A stretch of DNA of 64,000 bases from Flavobacterium aquiphilum. Lineage in GTDB: Bacteria; Bacteroidota; Bacteroidia; Flavobacteriales; Flavobacteriaceae. Location: the NCBI RefSeq assembly GCF_027111335.1, contig NZ_CP114288.1, positions 1,674,001-1,738,000 on the forward strand. Reading direction: 5' to 3'. Position numbers and translations under genes: made by a program. A model generated the notes under the pieces. It saw only the letters and a list, made by a program, of their open reading frames with translations. It made no database searches and was not told the origin of the DNA. Shown here piece by piece: positions 38,808-48,287 of the stretch (positions are counted from its first letter, which is position 1; each line of letters starts with the position of its first letter).

Positions 38808-41800
38808 TTATTCTTTTACGATAACCCATTCTCCGGTAGATAATAAACTTTCAGCTTTTTTGTATTTCATGCTTTCCGTTTTTCCGGTTGCCACTTGTTT
38901 AATCGTTACAGTATCGTTACGGTTAATTTTTGGCATATCTCTTACGATAGTTTCGGTAACTTGTCGTTGTTGGGTTTCTCCCGCTTCACGATTAGCACTT
39001 TCACTATTTGGAATTTCGTCTTTGCTTAATTGGTAATCCTCAACCTGACGTTCAATTTTTGCTTCCTCGATTGGCGCATTTTGAACAGGCAAATCACCTT
39101 TGAATAAGAACGAGATCACTTCTTTGTTCACGTTATCAAGCATACCGCGGAACAAGTTGAAGGCTTCCAATTTGTAAATTAGCAACGGATCTTTTTGTTC
39201 GTGAACAGCCAATTGAACTGATTGTTTCAATTCGTCCATTTTGCGTAAATGCTTCTTCCAAGCTTCATCAACAATAGACAAAGTGATGTTCTTTTCAAAA
39301 TCGGCTACTAATTGAGCTCCTTGAGTTTCGTAGGCTTTCTTCAAATCAGTAACTACGTTGAACATTTTTATTCCGTCTGTAAACGGAACTACGATGCGCT
39401 CAAAATGGTTGTTTCTGTCTTCGTAAACATTTTTGATGATTGGGAAAGCTTCTTTAGCGCTTCTCGCTGTTTTTTCGTTATAGAAAGCAAGAGTTGCTTT
39501 ATACAATTTACCTGTGATTTCAATCTCAGTTAATTTAGAAAACTCATCTTGTGTAATTGGCGAAGTAAATGAGAAGTAACGGATAATATCGAATTCGAAA
39601 TCTTTGAAGCTGTTTTTAGCTTTGTTTTCATCAACGATTAACTCGCAGGTATCGTAAAGCATGTTTGCGATATCCAATTTCAAACGCTCACCAAACAAAG
39701 CGTGACGACGACGTTTGTAAACCACTTCACGTTGCGCATTCATTACGTCATCGTATTCCAATAAACGTTTACGAACACCAAAGTTGTTTTCCTCCACTTT
39801 TTTCTGAGCACGTTCGATTGATTTGGTCATCATAGAATGTTGGATAACTTCACCTTCCTGCAATCCCATTCTGTCCATTACTTTCGCAACTCTTTCAGAA
39901 CCGAACAAACGCATCAAGTTGTCTTCAAGGGAAACATAAAATTGAGAACTTCCCACGTCTCCTTGACGACCGGCACGACCACGTAACTGTCTGTCCACAC
40001 GACGGGAATCATGACGCTCTGTCCCCACGATTGCTAAACCTCCAGCAGCTTTTACCTCAGGAGTCAATTTGATATCGGTACCACGACCCGCCATGTTGGT
40101 GGCAATAGTTACTACTCCAGGTTTTCCTGCTTCTTCAACGATTTGAGCCTCTTGTTTGTGCATTTTGGCATTCAAAACGTTATGAGGAATACCGCGCATT
40201 TTCAACATACGGCTTAATAATTCTGAAATCTCAACCGAAGTTGTTCCAATAAGAACCGGTCTTCCTGCTTTTGATAATTCGGTTACGTCTTCAATAACGG
40301 CATTGAATTTCTCACGAGTTGTTTTGTAGATAAAATCTTCCTTGTCAACACGAGCCAATGGTCTATTGGTTGGGATTTCAACTACGTCCAGTTTGTAAAT
40401 TTCCCAAAGCTCACCAGCTTCGGTAACAGCTGTACCGGTCATTCCTCCCAATTTGTTGTACATTCTGAAATAATTCTGCAATGTAATGGTAGCAAATGTT
40501 TGGGTTGCAGCTTCGATTTTTACGTTTTCTTTGGCTTCAATAGCTTGGTGCAAACCGTCAGAATAACGACGGCCATCCATGATACGTCCTGTTTGCTCAT
40601 CAACAATCAAAATTTTGTTGTCCATGATTACATATTCCACATCTTTTTCAAAAAGGGTATAGGCTTTCAAAAGTTGAGTCAATGTGTGAATACGCTCACT
40701 TTTTACTCCGAAGTCTTGGAATAATCTTTCTTTTTCTTCTGCTTCGGCGTCTTTATCCAATTTTTTCTTTTCGATAGCGGCAATTTCTGTTCCAATGTCC
40801 GGAAGTACAAAGAAGTTGGCTTCAGTATCTCCAGAAAGGAATTTGATACCGTTGTCAGTTAAACTAACTTGGTTATTTTTTTCCTCAATCACAAAATACA
40901 ACGCTTCATCCACTTTTGGCATTTCGCGGTTGTTGTTTTCCATGTATTGGTTTTCGGTTTTTTGAAGTAGTTGTTTGATTCCTTCTTCACTCAAAAACTT
41001 AATCAATGCTTTATTTTTAGGCAAACTTCTGTAAGCTCTCAATAAAAGGAAACCACCTTCTTTGGTATTTCCTTCTTTGATTAATTTTTTGGATTCAGCA
41101 AGAAAACCATTTGCCAATTGGCGTTGTAAAGCAACCAAATTTTCAATTTTTGGCTTCAATTCGTTAAATTCGTGACGGTCACCTTGTGGAACTGGGCCAG
41201 AAATGATAAGTGGAGTACGGGCATCGTCAATTAGAACAGAGTCAACCTCATCGACGATTGCGAAGTTGTGTTTTCTCTGAACTAAATCTTCCGGTGAATG
41301 AGCCATATTATCTCTTAGGTAGTCAAAACCAAATTCGTTGTTTGTACCGTAAGTAATATCAGCTTCGTATGCTTTTTTTCTTCCTTCAGAACTTGGTTGG
41401 TGGTTGTCGATACAATCAACAGTCAAACCGTGGAATTCGAATAATGGTGCTTTCCAGGTGCTGTCACGTTTTGCAAGGTAGTCATTCACAGTTACCAAGT
41501 GAACACCGTTTCCGGTCAAAGCATTCAAGTAAATAGGCAAAGTAGCCACCAAAGTTTTACCTTCTCCCGTTTGCATTTCGGCAACTTTACCTTCGTGCAA
41601 TACCATTCCTCCAATTAACTGAACATCATAGTGGATCATGTCCCAAGTGATGTCTTTACCTGCAGCATTCCATTGGTTTGCCCAGATAGCATTGTCCCCA
41701 TCAAGGGTAATATAGCTTTTTGTTGCAGATAATTCTCTGTCTTTTGCGGTAGCGGTAACCACTATTTGAGAGTTTTCTTTGAAACGTCTAGCAGTCTCTT

Positions 41801-42149
41801 TCACAACAGAAAAAGCTTCAGGAAGAATTTCTTTCAAAGTTTTTTCAGAGATATCGTAAGCTTCTTTTTCAAGGGCATCAATTGCAGTGTAAATATCTTC
41901 GCGTTTGTCAATGTCTTCAATACTTTCCACTTCTGTTTTAAGAGCGGCTATTTTTGCGTCTTTTTCGGCACGGGCTTCTTTTATTTTTTCTTTAAAAAAA
42001 ACGGTTCTTGCTCTTAATTCGTCATTAGACAAAGATTGTAAAGGGCCTTCAAAAGTTTTGATTTTATTTAAATACGGCTGAAGGGCTTTGACATCTTTTT
42101 CGGATTTATCTCCAACAAAGATTTTAATAATACTGTTTATGAAGCTCAT
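38808..42149 (-). CDS. secA: Preprotein translocase ATPase SecA
   Basis: A 1,113-residue SecA, longer than the E. coli protein (901) as is usual in Flavobacteriia. Helicase motifs: [14 protein letters not shown] (Walker A), [20 protein letters not shown] (DEVD), [12 protein letters not shown] and [11 protein letters not shown] (arginine finger). There is an extra segment of about 130 residues in the middle ([11 protein letters not shown] to about [10 protein letters not shown]). The C-terminus ends in [10 protein letters not shown] and lacks the CxCx(8)CH zinc tail that binds SecB in E. coli. It drives Sec export, including the signal-peptide proteins in this window. Confidence 0.98.
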   Translation of the reverse strand: MSFINSIIKIFVGDKSEKDVKALQPYLNKIKTFEGPLQSLSNDELRARTVFFKEKIKEARAEKDAKIAALKTEVESIEDIDKREDIYTAIDALEKEAYDISEKTLKEILPEAFSVVKETARRFKENSQIVVTATAKDRELSATKSYITLDGDNAIWANQWNAAGKDITWDMIHYDVQLIGGMVLHEGKVAEMQTGEGKTLVATLPIYLNALTGNGVHLVTVNDYLAKRDSTWKAPLFEFHGLTVDCIDNHQPSSEGRKKAYEADITYGTNNEFGFDYLRDNMAHSPEDLVQRKHNFAIVDEVDSVLIDDARTPLIISGPVPQGDRHEFNELKPKIENLVALQRQLANGFLAESKKLIKEGNTKEGGFLLLRAYRSLPKNKALIKFLSEEGIKQLLQKTENQYMENNNREMPKVDEALYFVIEEKNNQVSLTDNGIKFLSGDTEANFFVLPDIGTEIAAIEKKKLDKDAEAEEKERLFQDFGVKSERIHTLTQLLKAYTLFEKDVEYVIMDNKILIVDEQTGRIMDGRRYSDGLHQAIEAKENVKIEAATQTFATITLQNYFRMYNKLGGMTGTAVTEAGELWEIYKLDVVEIPTNRPLARVDKEDFIYKTTREKFNAVIEDVTELSKAGRPVLIGTTSVEISELLSRMLKMRGIPHNVLNAKMHKQEAQIVEEAGKPGVVTIATNMAGRGTDIKLTPEVKAAGGLAIVGTERHDSRRVDRQLRGRAGRQGDVGSSQFYVSLEDNLMRLFGSERVAKVMDRMGLQEGEVIQHSMMTKSIERAQKKVEENNFGVRKRLLEYDDVMNAQREVVYKRRRHALFGERLKLDIANMLYDTCELIVDENKAKNSFKDFEFDIIRYFSFTSPITQDEFSKLTEIEITGKLYKATLAFYNEKTARSAKEAFPIIKNVYEDRNNHFERIVVPFTDGIKMFNVVTDLKKAYETQGAQLVADFEKNITLSIVDEAWKKHLRKMDELKQSVQLAVHEQKDPLLIYKLEAFNLFRGMLDNVNKEVISFLFKGDLPVQNAPIEEAKIERQVEDYQLSKDEIPNSESANREAGETQQRQVTETIVRDMPKINRNDTVTIKQVATGKTESMKYKKAESLLSTGEWVIVKE

Positions 42150-42206
42150 AATTTTATTTATATTTCTATTTTATTCTAATTGTAAAAAAACTGCGTAAAA
42201 TTAAGC

Positions 42207-42232
42207 AAAAAAAAAGCCTCTTCTGAGACTTT
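42207..42232 (-). terminator. Terminator after DUF2795 gene
   Basis: On the minus strand AAAAAGTCTC/GAGGCTTTTT with a 4-base loop and a long T-run, 17 bases after the DUF2795 stop. Confidence 0.7.
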
Positions 42233-42248
42233 TTCTTGGTTTACTTTT

Positions 42249-42470
42249 TTAATATTCATCCTCATTCCAAAGATAATCTTCGTCTGTAGGATAATCTGGC
42301 CAAATTTCTTCCATTGATTCATATATCTCGCCTTCATCTTCGATCGATTGAAGGTTTTCTACTACTTCTAATGGAGCACCCGCTCTAATTGCGTAGTCAA
42401 TAAGTTCGTCTTTGTTAGCAGGCCACGGTGCATCGCTTAAATATGATGCTAATTCTAATGTCCAATACAT
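42249..42470 (-). CDS. DUF2795 small acidic protein
   Basis: A 73-residue acidic protein: MYWTLELASYLSDAPWPANK, then ELIDYAIRAGAPLEVVENLQ, then an Asp/Glu/Trp/Tyr-rich tail. The DUF2795 domain resembles a small winged fold and appears in short bacterial proteins of unknown role. It has its own promoter and terminator, so it is a single-gene unit. Confidence 0.85.
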   Translation of the reverse strand: MYWTLELASYLSDAPWPANKDELIDYAIRAGAPLEVVENLQSIEDEGEIYESMEEIWPDYPTDEDYLWNEDEY

Positions 42471-42490
42471 ATTTGTCGATTTAGTTTCTG

Positions 42491-42520
42491 CAAAAATAAA
42501 TTTTTTACTGAAAAAGACAA
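42491..42520 (-). promoter_or_regulatory. Promoter of DUF2795 gene
   Basis: On the minus strand TTG (42518-42520), 19-base spacer, TATTTTTG (42491-42498), 20 bases before the ATG. Confidence 0.7.
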
Positions 42521-42658
42521 GTAAAAAATGATTTATTTTTTATAAAGTTAAGAACGTATTTTCAGACAATATTTTTAAAGAAAAATATTTCAGATTTAAT
42601 GCCTGAAAATCAATTCTAAATACTGTTTCCTAATTAGCTAACATCAGTAAATTGGATA

Positions 42659-43228
42659 CTATTTTCTAGGAATCCATTTTACTTCATTTGCCTTTAGATC
42701 AACAGACAATTTTCGTGCCAATACAAAAAGATAGTCAGAAAGTCGGTTTAAGTACTTAATTGCTATTTCGGCAACAGGTTCATTATGACTTAAATGCACT
42801 GCAAGTCGTTCAGCACGACGGCAAACGCATCTAGTTATATGACAATATGACACAGTTTGATGGCCTCCGGGTAAAACAAAATGAGTCATTGGTGGAAGTG
42901 CATCTTCCATACTGTCAATTTCTTTTTCCAATAATTCGATGTCGGTTTCTAAAATTCCGAGTTTTTTTAAACGAAGCTCGCCATTTTTCATCACTTCTTT
43001 TTCAGGAGGTGTGGCCAAGATTGCGCCTATAGTAAAAAGACGGTCTTGTATTTCGATAAGTATGTCTTTGTAATGTTTGTCGATTTCCTGGTCGCGGATT
43101 AGTCCAATGTAAGAATTCAGTTCATCTACAGTTCCGTAGCTTTCTATGCGCATATGGTCTTTTGGAACTCGTGTTCCTCCAAAAAGACTTGTAGTTCCGC
43201 TATCTCCGGTTTTTGTATATACTTTCAT
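42659..43228 (-). CDS. PduO-type cob(I)alamin adenosyltransferase
   Basis: A 189-residue ATP:corrinoid adenosyltransferase: N-terminal MKVYTKTGDSGTTSLFGGTR (ATP loop), YGTVDELNSYIGL, and the C-terminal THITRCVCRRAERLAV-like segment (HITRCVCRRAERLA) with the Arg residues that bind ATP, then YLNRLSDYLFVLAR. It makes adenosylcobalamin. No B12 synthesis or B12-dependent enzyme genes lie nearby, so it probably serves salvage. Confidence 0.93.
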   Translation of the reverse strand: MKVYTKTGDSGTTSLFGGTRVPKDHMRIESYGTVDELNSYIGLIRDQEIDKHYKDILIEIQDRLFTIGAILATPPEKEVMKNGELRLKKLGILETDIELLEKEIDSMEDALPPMTHFVLPGGHQTVSYCHITRCVCRRAERLAVHLSHNEPVAEIAIKYLNRLSDYLFVLARKLSVDLKANEVKWIPRK

Positions 43229-43244
43229 TTTAAGTTAGAGGTTG

Positions 43245-43320
43245 GAAGTTAGAAAATAGAGGTTAGCAAATAGAAATAGAGGTTAGTAGTCAGTTGTTTA
43301 AGTTTTGATCTCTAACTTCT
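43245..43320. repeat. Degenerate GAGGTTAGNAGTT-type simple repeat
   Basis: Imperfect repeats of AGAGGTTAG / AAATAGAGGTTAG in the 100-base gap between the ABC ATPase and the adenosyltransferase genes. Confidence 0.5.
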
Positions 43321-43331
43321 ACTTTCTAAAA

Positions 43332-44018
43332 TTATTTTATCGTGTCACTTTCAATCATACCGTCTCTCAAACGAATTACACGATGAGCGTAAGCGGCGAT
43401 TTCTTCTTCATGGGTTACTAGGATTACGGTGTTGCCTGAGGCGTGGATTTCACTAAAAAGCTTCATGATTTCCAATGAAGTTTTACTGTCGAGATTTCCT
43501 GTTGGTTCATCGGCAAGGATAATGGAAGGTTTGTTGACCAATGCTCTTGCGATGGCAACACGTTGGCGTTGTCCTCCCGAAAGCTGATTGGGCTGATGGT
43601 CCATTCGGTCGCTAAGGTTTACTTGGCTTAATACTTCGGAGGCACGTTCAGTTCGTTCTTTTTTTGAATGGCCTGCATAAATCATCGGCAAGGCTACATT
43701 GTCTAGTGCGGTTGTTCTGGGTAAAAGATTGAACGTCTGAAAAACGAAACCAATTTCTTTGTTTCTGATTTCGGCCAATTCGTCGTCTCTCATGTGGCTC
43801 ACATCTTTTCCATTTAAAATATAAGTCCCGGAAGTAGGCGTGTCCAAACACCCTAATAAATTCATTAATGTTGATTTTCCTGATCCCGAAGGCCCCATCA
43901 AGGCTACATATTCTCCTTTATTAATTTCTAAATCGATGCCCTTTAATACATATACAATTTCATTTCCAAGTGCAAAATCTCGTTTTATATTGGTAATTTT
44001 TATAAGTGGCTTTTTCAT
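43332..44018 (-). CDS. ABC transporter ATP-binding protein (LolD/MacB type)
   Basis: A 228-residue ATPase: Walker [16 protein letters not shown], the LolD/MacB-type [17 protein letters not shown] and [16 protein letters not shown] segments, signature [15 protein letters not shown], Walker [16 protein letters not shown] and the H-loop [10 protein letters not shown]. Relatives pair with FtsX-like permeases (lipoprotein release, peptide or macrolide export). No permease gene is adjacent, so its partner is encoded elsewhere. Confidence 0.93.
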   Translation of the reverse strand: MKKPLIKITNIKRDFALGNEIVYVLKGIDLEINKGEYVALMGPSGSGKSTLMNLLGCLDTPTSGTYILNGKDVSHMRDDELAEIRNKEIGFVFQTFNLLPRTTALDNVALPMIYAGHSKKERTERASEVLSQVNLSDRMDHQPNQLSGGQRQRVAIARALVNKPSIILADEPTGNLDSKTSLEIMKLFSEIHASGNTVILVTHEEEIAAYAHRVIRLRDGMIESDTIK

Positions 44019-44356
44019 TAGGATTAATATTGGTTGCTTCGCCAGTTCGCTTTTTGAGCTTTTGAGCAGATTATTGATTTATGTTTTTAAAAGTACAAAA
44101 GACTTTTAATTTATTCATAAGTAGTTATAGACTGAATTTTGTTACATGCTTTTTGGTTTTAGGTATTTTTAATTATTTGGCACGAAATTTGGGTTATGAA
44201 ATCATATATTAGAAAATAGTATTTTGTGTATATAATTCAAAATCTAAATAGAAAGTTAAATAGTGTTAATTTTTTTAAAAAACGTATTTAGTCGATAAAA
44301 ATATAAATTTTAACGATTTTTTAGAAATAAAATTTATTGAAGAATTGTAGCTTTGC

Positions 44357-44502
44357 ATTATAAGTTTATGAGTTAGTTAGTAGGTTATCAAATTCAAACT
44401 TTACTATTTTGAACGTTTTTTTTAATCTTTAATTTTATTTGGTTAGGTTTTAGATTTTGTTTTTCAAAATGAAAATTGACAGTCATGGGGGTGACTGTCT
44501 TT
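44357..44502 (+). ncRNA. Candidate small RNA between promoter-like element and terminator
   Basis: TAGCTTTG (about 44348-44355) matches TAnnTTTG and is followed by CATTATAAG. About 120 bases later GACAGTCA/TGACTGTC (about 44476-44497) forms a perfect 8-bp stem with a 6-base loop and is followed by eight T's. Only tiny frames lie between. This promoter-terminator layout fits an independent small RNA, but the region is AT-rich, no conserved fold was recognised and no convincing -33 element was found. Confidence 0.4.
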
Positions 44503-44505
44503 TTT
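44476..44505 (+). terminator. Strong orphan terminator
   Basis: Perfect 8-bp stem GACAGTCA/TGACTGTC with loop TGGGGG and an 8-T tail on the plus strand, yet no plus-strand gene ends nearby. This is why a small RNA is suspected. Confidence 0.8.
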
Positions 44506-44581
44506 TTGTCTTAATTTATTGTTACAAAAAAGAGTTTTTGTATGCACAAATGGTATTATTGAATATTTTGAGTTTTGGAAT

Positions 44582-44614
44582 AAAAAAAACGCCTTATTAT
44601 CAAGGCGCTTTTTA
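44582..44614 (-). terminator. Carbonic anhydrase terminator
   Basis: CGCCTT (44590-44595) and AAGGCG (44602-44607), flanked by A8 on the left and T's on the right; just past the carbonic anhydrase stop on the minus strand. Confidence 0.8.
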
Positions 44615-44622
44615 TAAAATTG

Positions 44623-45252
44623 TTAGTTCGATATTTTGTAAATCTTAGTAATGTCTTTTAATATTTCGGTAAAGTTGATATCAAGATCTATTAGTTTACC
44701 ACTGTGAATATCAAAAATCCATCCATATACTTTGAGGTTTCGCTCATTATTTGCTTTTTGAACTTCCGCAGTTTTAATAACATTAATGCATTGTTCCTGA
44801 ACATTCAATTCGACTAGCTTTTTGTATTTTTCCTCTTCATTTGTTATGGCATCAAGTGTTTTTCGATGGAGTCGATAAACATCCCTGATATTTCTCAACC
44901 ATGGATTTAGTATTCCCAAGTCAGATTGTTGCATGGCAGCATGAACACCGCCACAGCCATAATGCCCGCACACAACAATGTGATTAACTTTTAAATGAAC
45001 AACTGCATAGTTGATAACTGACATGGAATTCAAATCGGTATTGGGAACCATATTGGCAATGTTGCGATGTACAAAAACTTCTCCTGGTTCAAGTCCCATA
45101 AGTTCCTCGGCTGAAACCCGACTGTCTGAACAACCAATGTACAGAAATTCCGGAGCTTGCCCTTTTGAGAGTTTCTCAAAATAATGCTCGTCCATTTCGA
45201 GTTGTTTAATCACCCATTTTTTATTGTTTTCAAAAATTTGTTTGATTTTCAT
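44623..45252 (-). CDS. Beta-class carbonic anhydrase
   Basis: A 209-residue beta-CA. Zinc ligands Cys41 (in IGCSDSRV, with Asp43-Arg45), His97 and Cys100 (in CGHYGCGGV) are all present, as is the HRNIANMV segment. It interconverts CO2 and bicarbonate in the cytosol. Upstream there is a short AT-rich tandem repeat but no clear promoter. Candidate supplier of bicarbonate for carboxylating enzymes such as the PEP carboxykinase encoded nearby; this last link is inference. Confidence 0.95.
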   Translation of the reverse strand: MKIKQIFENNKKWVIKQLEMDEHYFEKLSKGQAPEFLYIGCSDSRVSAEELMGLEPGEVFVHRNIANMVPNTDLNSMSVINYAVVHLKVNHIVVCGHYGCGGVHAAMQQSDLGILNPWLRNIRDVYRLHRKTLDAITNEEEKYKKLVELNVQEQCINVIKTAEVQKANNERNLKVYGWIFDIHSGKLIDLDINFTEILKDITKIYKISN

Positions 45253-45260
45253 ATTGAAGG

Positions 45261-45314
45261 GTTTAATTGTTTAAAAGTTTAATTGTTTAAAGGTTTAATC
45301 TTTTTAGGTTTAAT
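45261..45314. repeat. Short tandem repeat, 16-base unit
   Basis: GTTTAATTGTTTAAAA repeated about twice exactly and then in decayed form, just upstream of the carbonic anhydrase ATG. Confidence 0.65.
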
Positions 45315-45417
45315 TCCTAGAAGCTCTGCTTGGTTTTTTTTGCCACAAATTCACAGATTAAAAAAGGATTTTTAAAAATCCATAAATCTGAGGTTACTAA
45401 TTTCTATTTTCAAATCT

Positions 45418-46197
45418 CTAACTTCTGATTATAAAATGTTGTTTGGGTTGTTCGTATCTAAAGAAAACGAGTCCCCATTGAAAAGTGTCGATGCTTACGG
45501 TAACCTTTGGATGATTTTTTACAATTTCCCAGGTTTCTTCCATTTCTGAAGACCAATGAATATCGTCTAAAATCCATACTGTTTCGTTGTTTATCGTAGG
45601 TAAAAGTAATTCGAAGTATTCTAAAGTGGCTTTTTTAGAATGATTGCCGTCGAAATAAATGAGATTGAAGATTTTAGATTTTAGATTGCAGATTTGTAAG
45701 TAATCGTTAAACTCACCTGTAATGCATTCTACATTAGTAATATCGTATGATTGCAATTGATTTTTTGCAATTGCCATTGTGTTAGGGCATCCTTCTAATG
45801 TTGTGATAGTAGCTTTTGGATTCCCTAAGGCTAAGGAAGAAGTCGCTAATCCCAATGAAGTTCCAATTTCCAGAATATTTTGTGGTTGAAAATAGTTGGT
45901 GATTCTGAACAATAACTCGGCTCGTTTGCGACTGATTCCCGCGTTTTTGGCAATTTCGTTTATTGCTCTTGTGTTGGATTTGAAAACTTTGGAACCTGCA
46001 CCAAAATCGGTTACTTCGATAGTGTTTTTATTTTGCAAAAGCGAGTTTCTATACTCTTTTAAAATACTGTATTCTGGTTTGATTTTTTTATCATAAAAGC
46101 ATTTTGTCAATAAATTAAAGACAAATGGCGAATGCACAGCGTGTTCGTTTTTGGAATGCCACAGAAATTGTAAATATGATTTTATTTGGAATAACAT
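45418..46197 (-). CDS. Class I SAM-dependent methyltransferase
   Basis: A 259-residue Rossmann methyltransferase. The ATG at 46197 (MLFQIKSYLQFLWHSKNEH) is chosen over one 42 bases upstream because this start begins the conserved N-terminal WHSKNEHAVHSPFVF segment. Motif I is ILEIGTSLGLATSSLAL, and FNLIYFDGNHSK and WILDDIHWS give the later acidic residues. The pattern resembles O-methyltransferases of the catechol type. Substrate unknown. Confidence 0.82.
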   Translation of the reverse strand: MLFQIKSYLQFLWHSKNEHAVHSPFVFNLLTKCFYDKKIKPEYSILKEYRNSLLQNKNTIEVTDFGAGSKVFKSNTRAINEIAKNAGISRKRAELLFRITNYFQPQNILEIGTSLGLATSSLALGNPKATITTLEGCPNTMAIAKNQLQSYDITNVECITGEFNDYLQICNLKSKIFNLIYFDGNHSKKATLEYFELLLPTINNETVWILDDIHWSSEMEETWEIVKNHPKVTVSIDTFQWGLVFFRYEQPKQHFIIRS

Positions 46198-46319
46198 AGA
46201 AATTACGCAAAGGTTCACTAAGAAAACGCGAAGATACACAGAGATTTTTTAAAAATTTAAAAACAAAAAATTAAACTTTATAAGAATCTGTATTCGTTTT
46301 GTGTCTCTTATAGAAATAG

Positions 46320-46344
46320 TTTGGGGCTTTAAACACTATATTTG
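46320..46344 (+). promoter_or_regulatory. Possible promoter of the SDR gene
   Basis: TATATTTG at 46337-46344, 41 bases before the ATG. A TTTG lies only 13 bases upstream, shorter than the usual spacer, so the -33 assignment is weak. Confidence 0.45.
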
Positions 46345-46385
46345 CATCGCAGCATTTTTTTCAATGAATGAGCTGTTTTTTATAA

Positions 46386-47936
46386 ATGATAATGGAAGAA
46401 ATAAAAGAAAAGATTGTAATAAATACTGAAGAAATTGATAGGTGCATCGCTATTCTGACGCAATTGAATATTGATACCGAGCAGATATTTGAAATCCCAA
46501 AAGAACAAAGAACTGCTTTAATTAAAGCGGCTGGACAATTTTCGCGTCCCGATCGTGATGAGTTTGCCAAAAGAAAGAAAGATGCGAAAGCACTGGCCAA
46601 ACGTAAACAGGAAAAGAAAGATAGAACTGCCCGTAAAGAAACAGGAATTCGTTCAGCACGTGAAGCGACAGTCTTTGTGGCTCCAAAATTATTGGCTTTG
46701 AATGAGTTTGCAAGTAAAGAGGAATTGGAACTCGAAACGCCAAGAAAATGTTATGTATGCAAAACGGAATTTACCAGAATGCATCATTTTTACGACTCGA
46801 TGTGTACAGATTGCGGTGATTTTAATTATGCCAAGCGTTTTCAATCGGCTGATGTAAAAGGTCAAATTGCAGTGGTCACAGGTTCCCGTTTAAAAATTGG
46901 TTATCATATTACTTTAATGCTTTTGCGCGGAGGTGCGACGGTTATTGCAACGACACGTTTTCCGGTGGATTCGGCATTGCGTTTTTCTAAGGAAGAGGAT
47001 TTCCATGAATGGGGTGACCGTTTGAAAATTCACGGATTGGATTTGCGTCATATTCCGAGTGTGGAGATTTTTTGCAATTTTATTGAACAAAAATACGGTC
47101 GATTGGATATTCTAATCAATAATGCTGCTCAAACTGTGAGACGACCGGCTGGTTTTTATACTCATTTAATGGAAAATGAAGAACGACCAATTGGTTCTTT
47201 GCCGCAACAAGCACAAGATTTATTGCTCGATCATACTAATTGTTTGGAAGAACTAAAAGTGTTGACAACAGGAGCTTCTTCCAATCAAAATATGCCTGTA
47301 ACCTGGCACGGGCCTGAACCTGGAATTGGTTTAAGGGCTTCCGCCAAATTATCACAGATTCCTTATTCGTTTGACAATACTTTGGTTGCACAGGAAGTTT
47401 TTCCCGAAGGGGAGCTTGATGCCGACTTGCAACAAGTTGATTTGAGAAAAGTTAACAGTTGGCGATTGAAATTAGGACAAATTGAAACTACCGAGATGAT
47501 CGAAGTGCAATTGGTCAATTCAGTTGCGCCTTTTGTGTTGTGCAATCGTCTTTCGGAAGTGATGAAAAAGGACAATACCGGAAAAAAACATATTATCAAT
47601 GTTTCGGCGATGGAGGGAAAATTTTACCGTGATTTTAAGGAAGATCGTCACCCGCATACCAATATGGCAAAAGCAGCATTGAATATGCTGACACATACTG
47701 CAGCAGGGACTTTGGCAAAAGACGGAATTTTTATGAATGCTGTCGATACCGGTTGGGTGACTGATGAAGATCCCGCTGAATTAGCCAAACGGAAACAGGA
47801 AGAACAAGACTTTCAGCCGCCGTTGGATATCGTAGATGGTGCCGCTCGTGTGATGGATCCGTTATTTGACGGAATCAACACCGGAAAGCATTGGTCCGGA
47901 AAATTCCTGAAAGATTACCGACCTATCGCTTGGTAA
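46386..47936 (+). CDS. Zinc-ribbon plus short-chain dehydrogenase fusion, atypical active site
   Basis: A 516-residue protein. Residues 1-110 are helical with a Lys/Arg-rich segment ([20 protein letters not shown], about 61-80). A zinc ribbon follows (Cys122, Cys125, Cys140, Cys143; C-x2-C-x14-C-x2-C). Then comes an SDR Rossmann domain: [10 protein letters not shown] (TGxxxxIG), [12 protein letters not shown], and a late [11 protein letters not shown]. In normal SDRs this last part reads Y-x-x-x-K; here the Tyr place is Thr, while Lys is kept. Between NNAAQ and the Lys is a large insert of about 190 residues. Function unknown. Loss of the Tyr argues for a different chemistry or for a binding role. 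Confidence 0.75.
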   Translation: MIMEEIKEKIVINTEEIDRCIAILTQLNIDTEQIFEIPKEQRTALIKAAGQFSRPDRDEFAKRKKDAKALAKRKQEKKDRTARKETGIRSAREATVFVAPKLLALNEFASKEELELETPRKCYVCKTEFTRMHHFYDSMCTDCGDFNYAKRFQSADVKGQIAVVTGSRLKIGYHITLMLLRGGATVIATTRFPVDSALRFSKEEDFHEWGDRLKIHGLDLRHIPSVEIFCNFIEQKYGRLDILINNAAQTVRRPAGFYTHLMENEERPIGSLPQQAQDLLLDHTNCLEELKVLTTGASSNQNMPVTWHGPEPGIGLRASAKLSQIPYSFDNTLVAQEVFPEGELDADLQQVDLRKVNSWRLKLGQIETTEMIEVQLVNSVAPFVLCNRLSEVMKKDNTGKKHIINVSAMEGKFYRDFKEDRHPHTNMAKAALNMLTHTAAGTLAKDGIFMNAVDTGWVTDEDPAELAKRKQEEQDFQPPLDIVDGAARVMDPLFDGINTGKHWSGKFLKDYRPIAW

Positions 47937-47956
47937 AACTTTTTGTTATAAAACTG

Positions 47957-47990
47957 AAAACCACAACGGAATTTATTCTGTTGTGGTTTT
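47957..47990 (+). terminator. Terminator of the SDR gene
   Basis: AAAACCACAACGGAAT and ATTCTGTTGTGGTTTT form a 16-bp stem with one G-T and a 2-base loop. First of four similar hairpins in this region. Confidence 0.85.
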
Positions 47991-48287
47991 ATTGTTTTTA
48001 ATCTTTAGCCTAAATTAGTTTATTGATGGTTTATAACAAGAATGTTTAAAGGTGTTAAATATATTGTAATTTTTTTTAGTTAATTGTAAATCAATTATTT
48101 GTTTATGTTCGACCTCTGAATAAATATCAAATATTAAAGTAATCCATCAAAAATTAAGGTGTAAATTGTAAGCAAGGTTTTTTGATCTTTATTTTGTTAA
48201 TAATCAGCGAAATGTGTTTTGTTTTTCTGTGTATTGAACAACCTTTTTTAATGATTTATTATAAGTCCTTCAATTAATTTTTTATTT
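47991..48287. other. Long leader before the PEP carboxykinase-like gene
   Basis: About 300 bases, AT-rich, no reading frame and no clear TAnnTTTG element or riboswitch fold recognised. A long 5' leader or distal promoter is possible. Confidence 0.4.

Larger units (their letters stand above)
44019..44622. other. Large AT-rich gene-poor gap
   Basis: About 600 bases with no supported protein gene. The first half is AT-rich. The second half has a -7 promoter element and a strong terminator about 150 bases apart (see the ncRNA entry). The right end holds the carbonic anhydrase terminator. Confidence 0.5.

Noticed and set aside
44457..44648. Plus-strand frame of 63 codons overlapping the orphan terminator
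   Set aside because: It begins in the leader of the hairpin and reads through the T-run; low-complexity product, overlaps the carbonic anhydrase end.
45261..45314. Possible CRISPR-like array
   Set aside because: Units of 16 bases are adjacent with no spacers and decay quickly; no cas genes in the window.
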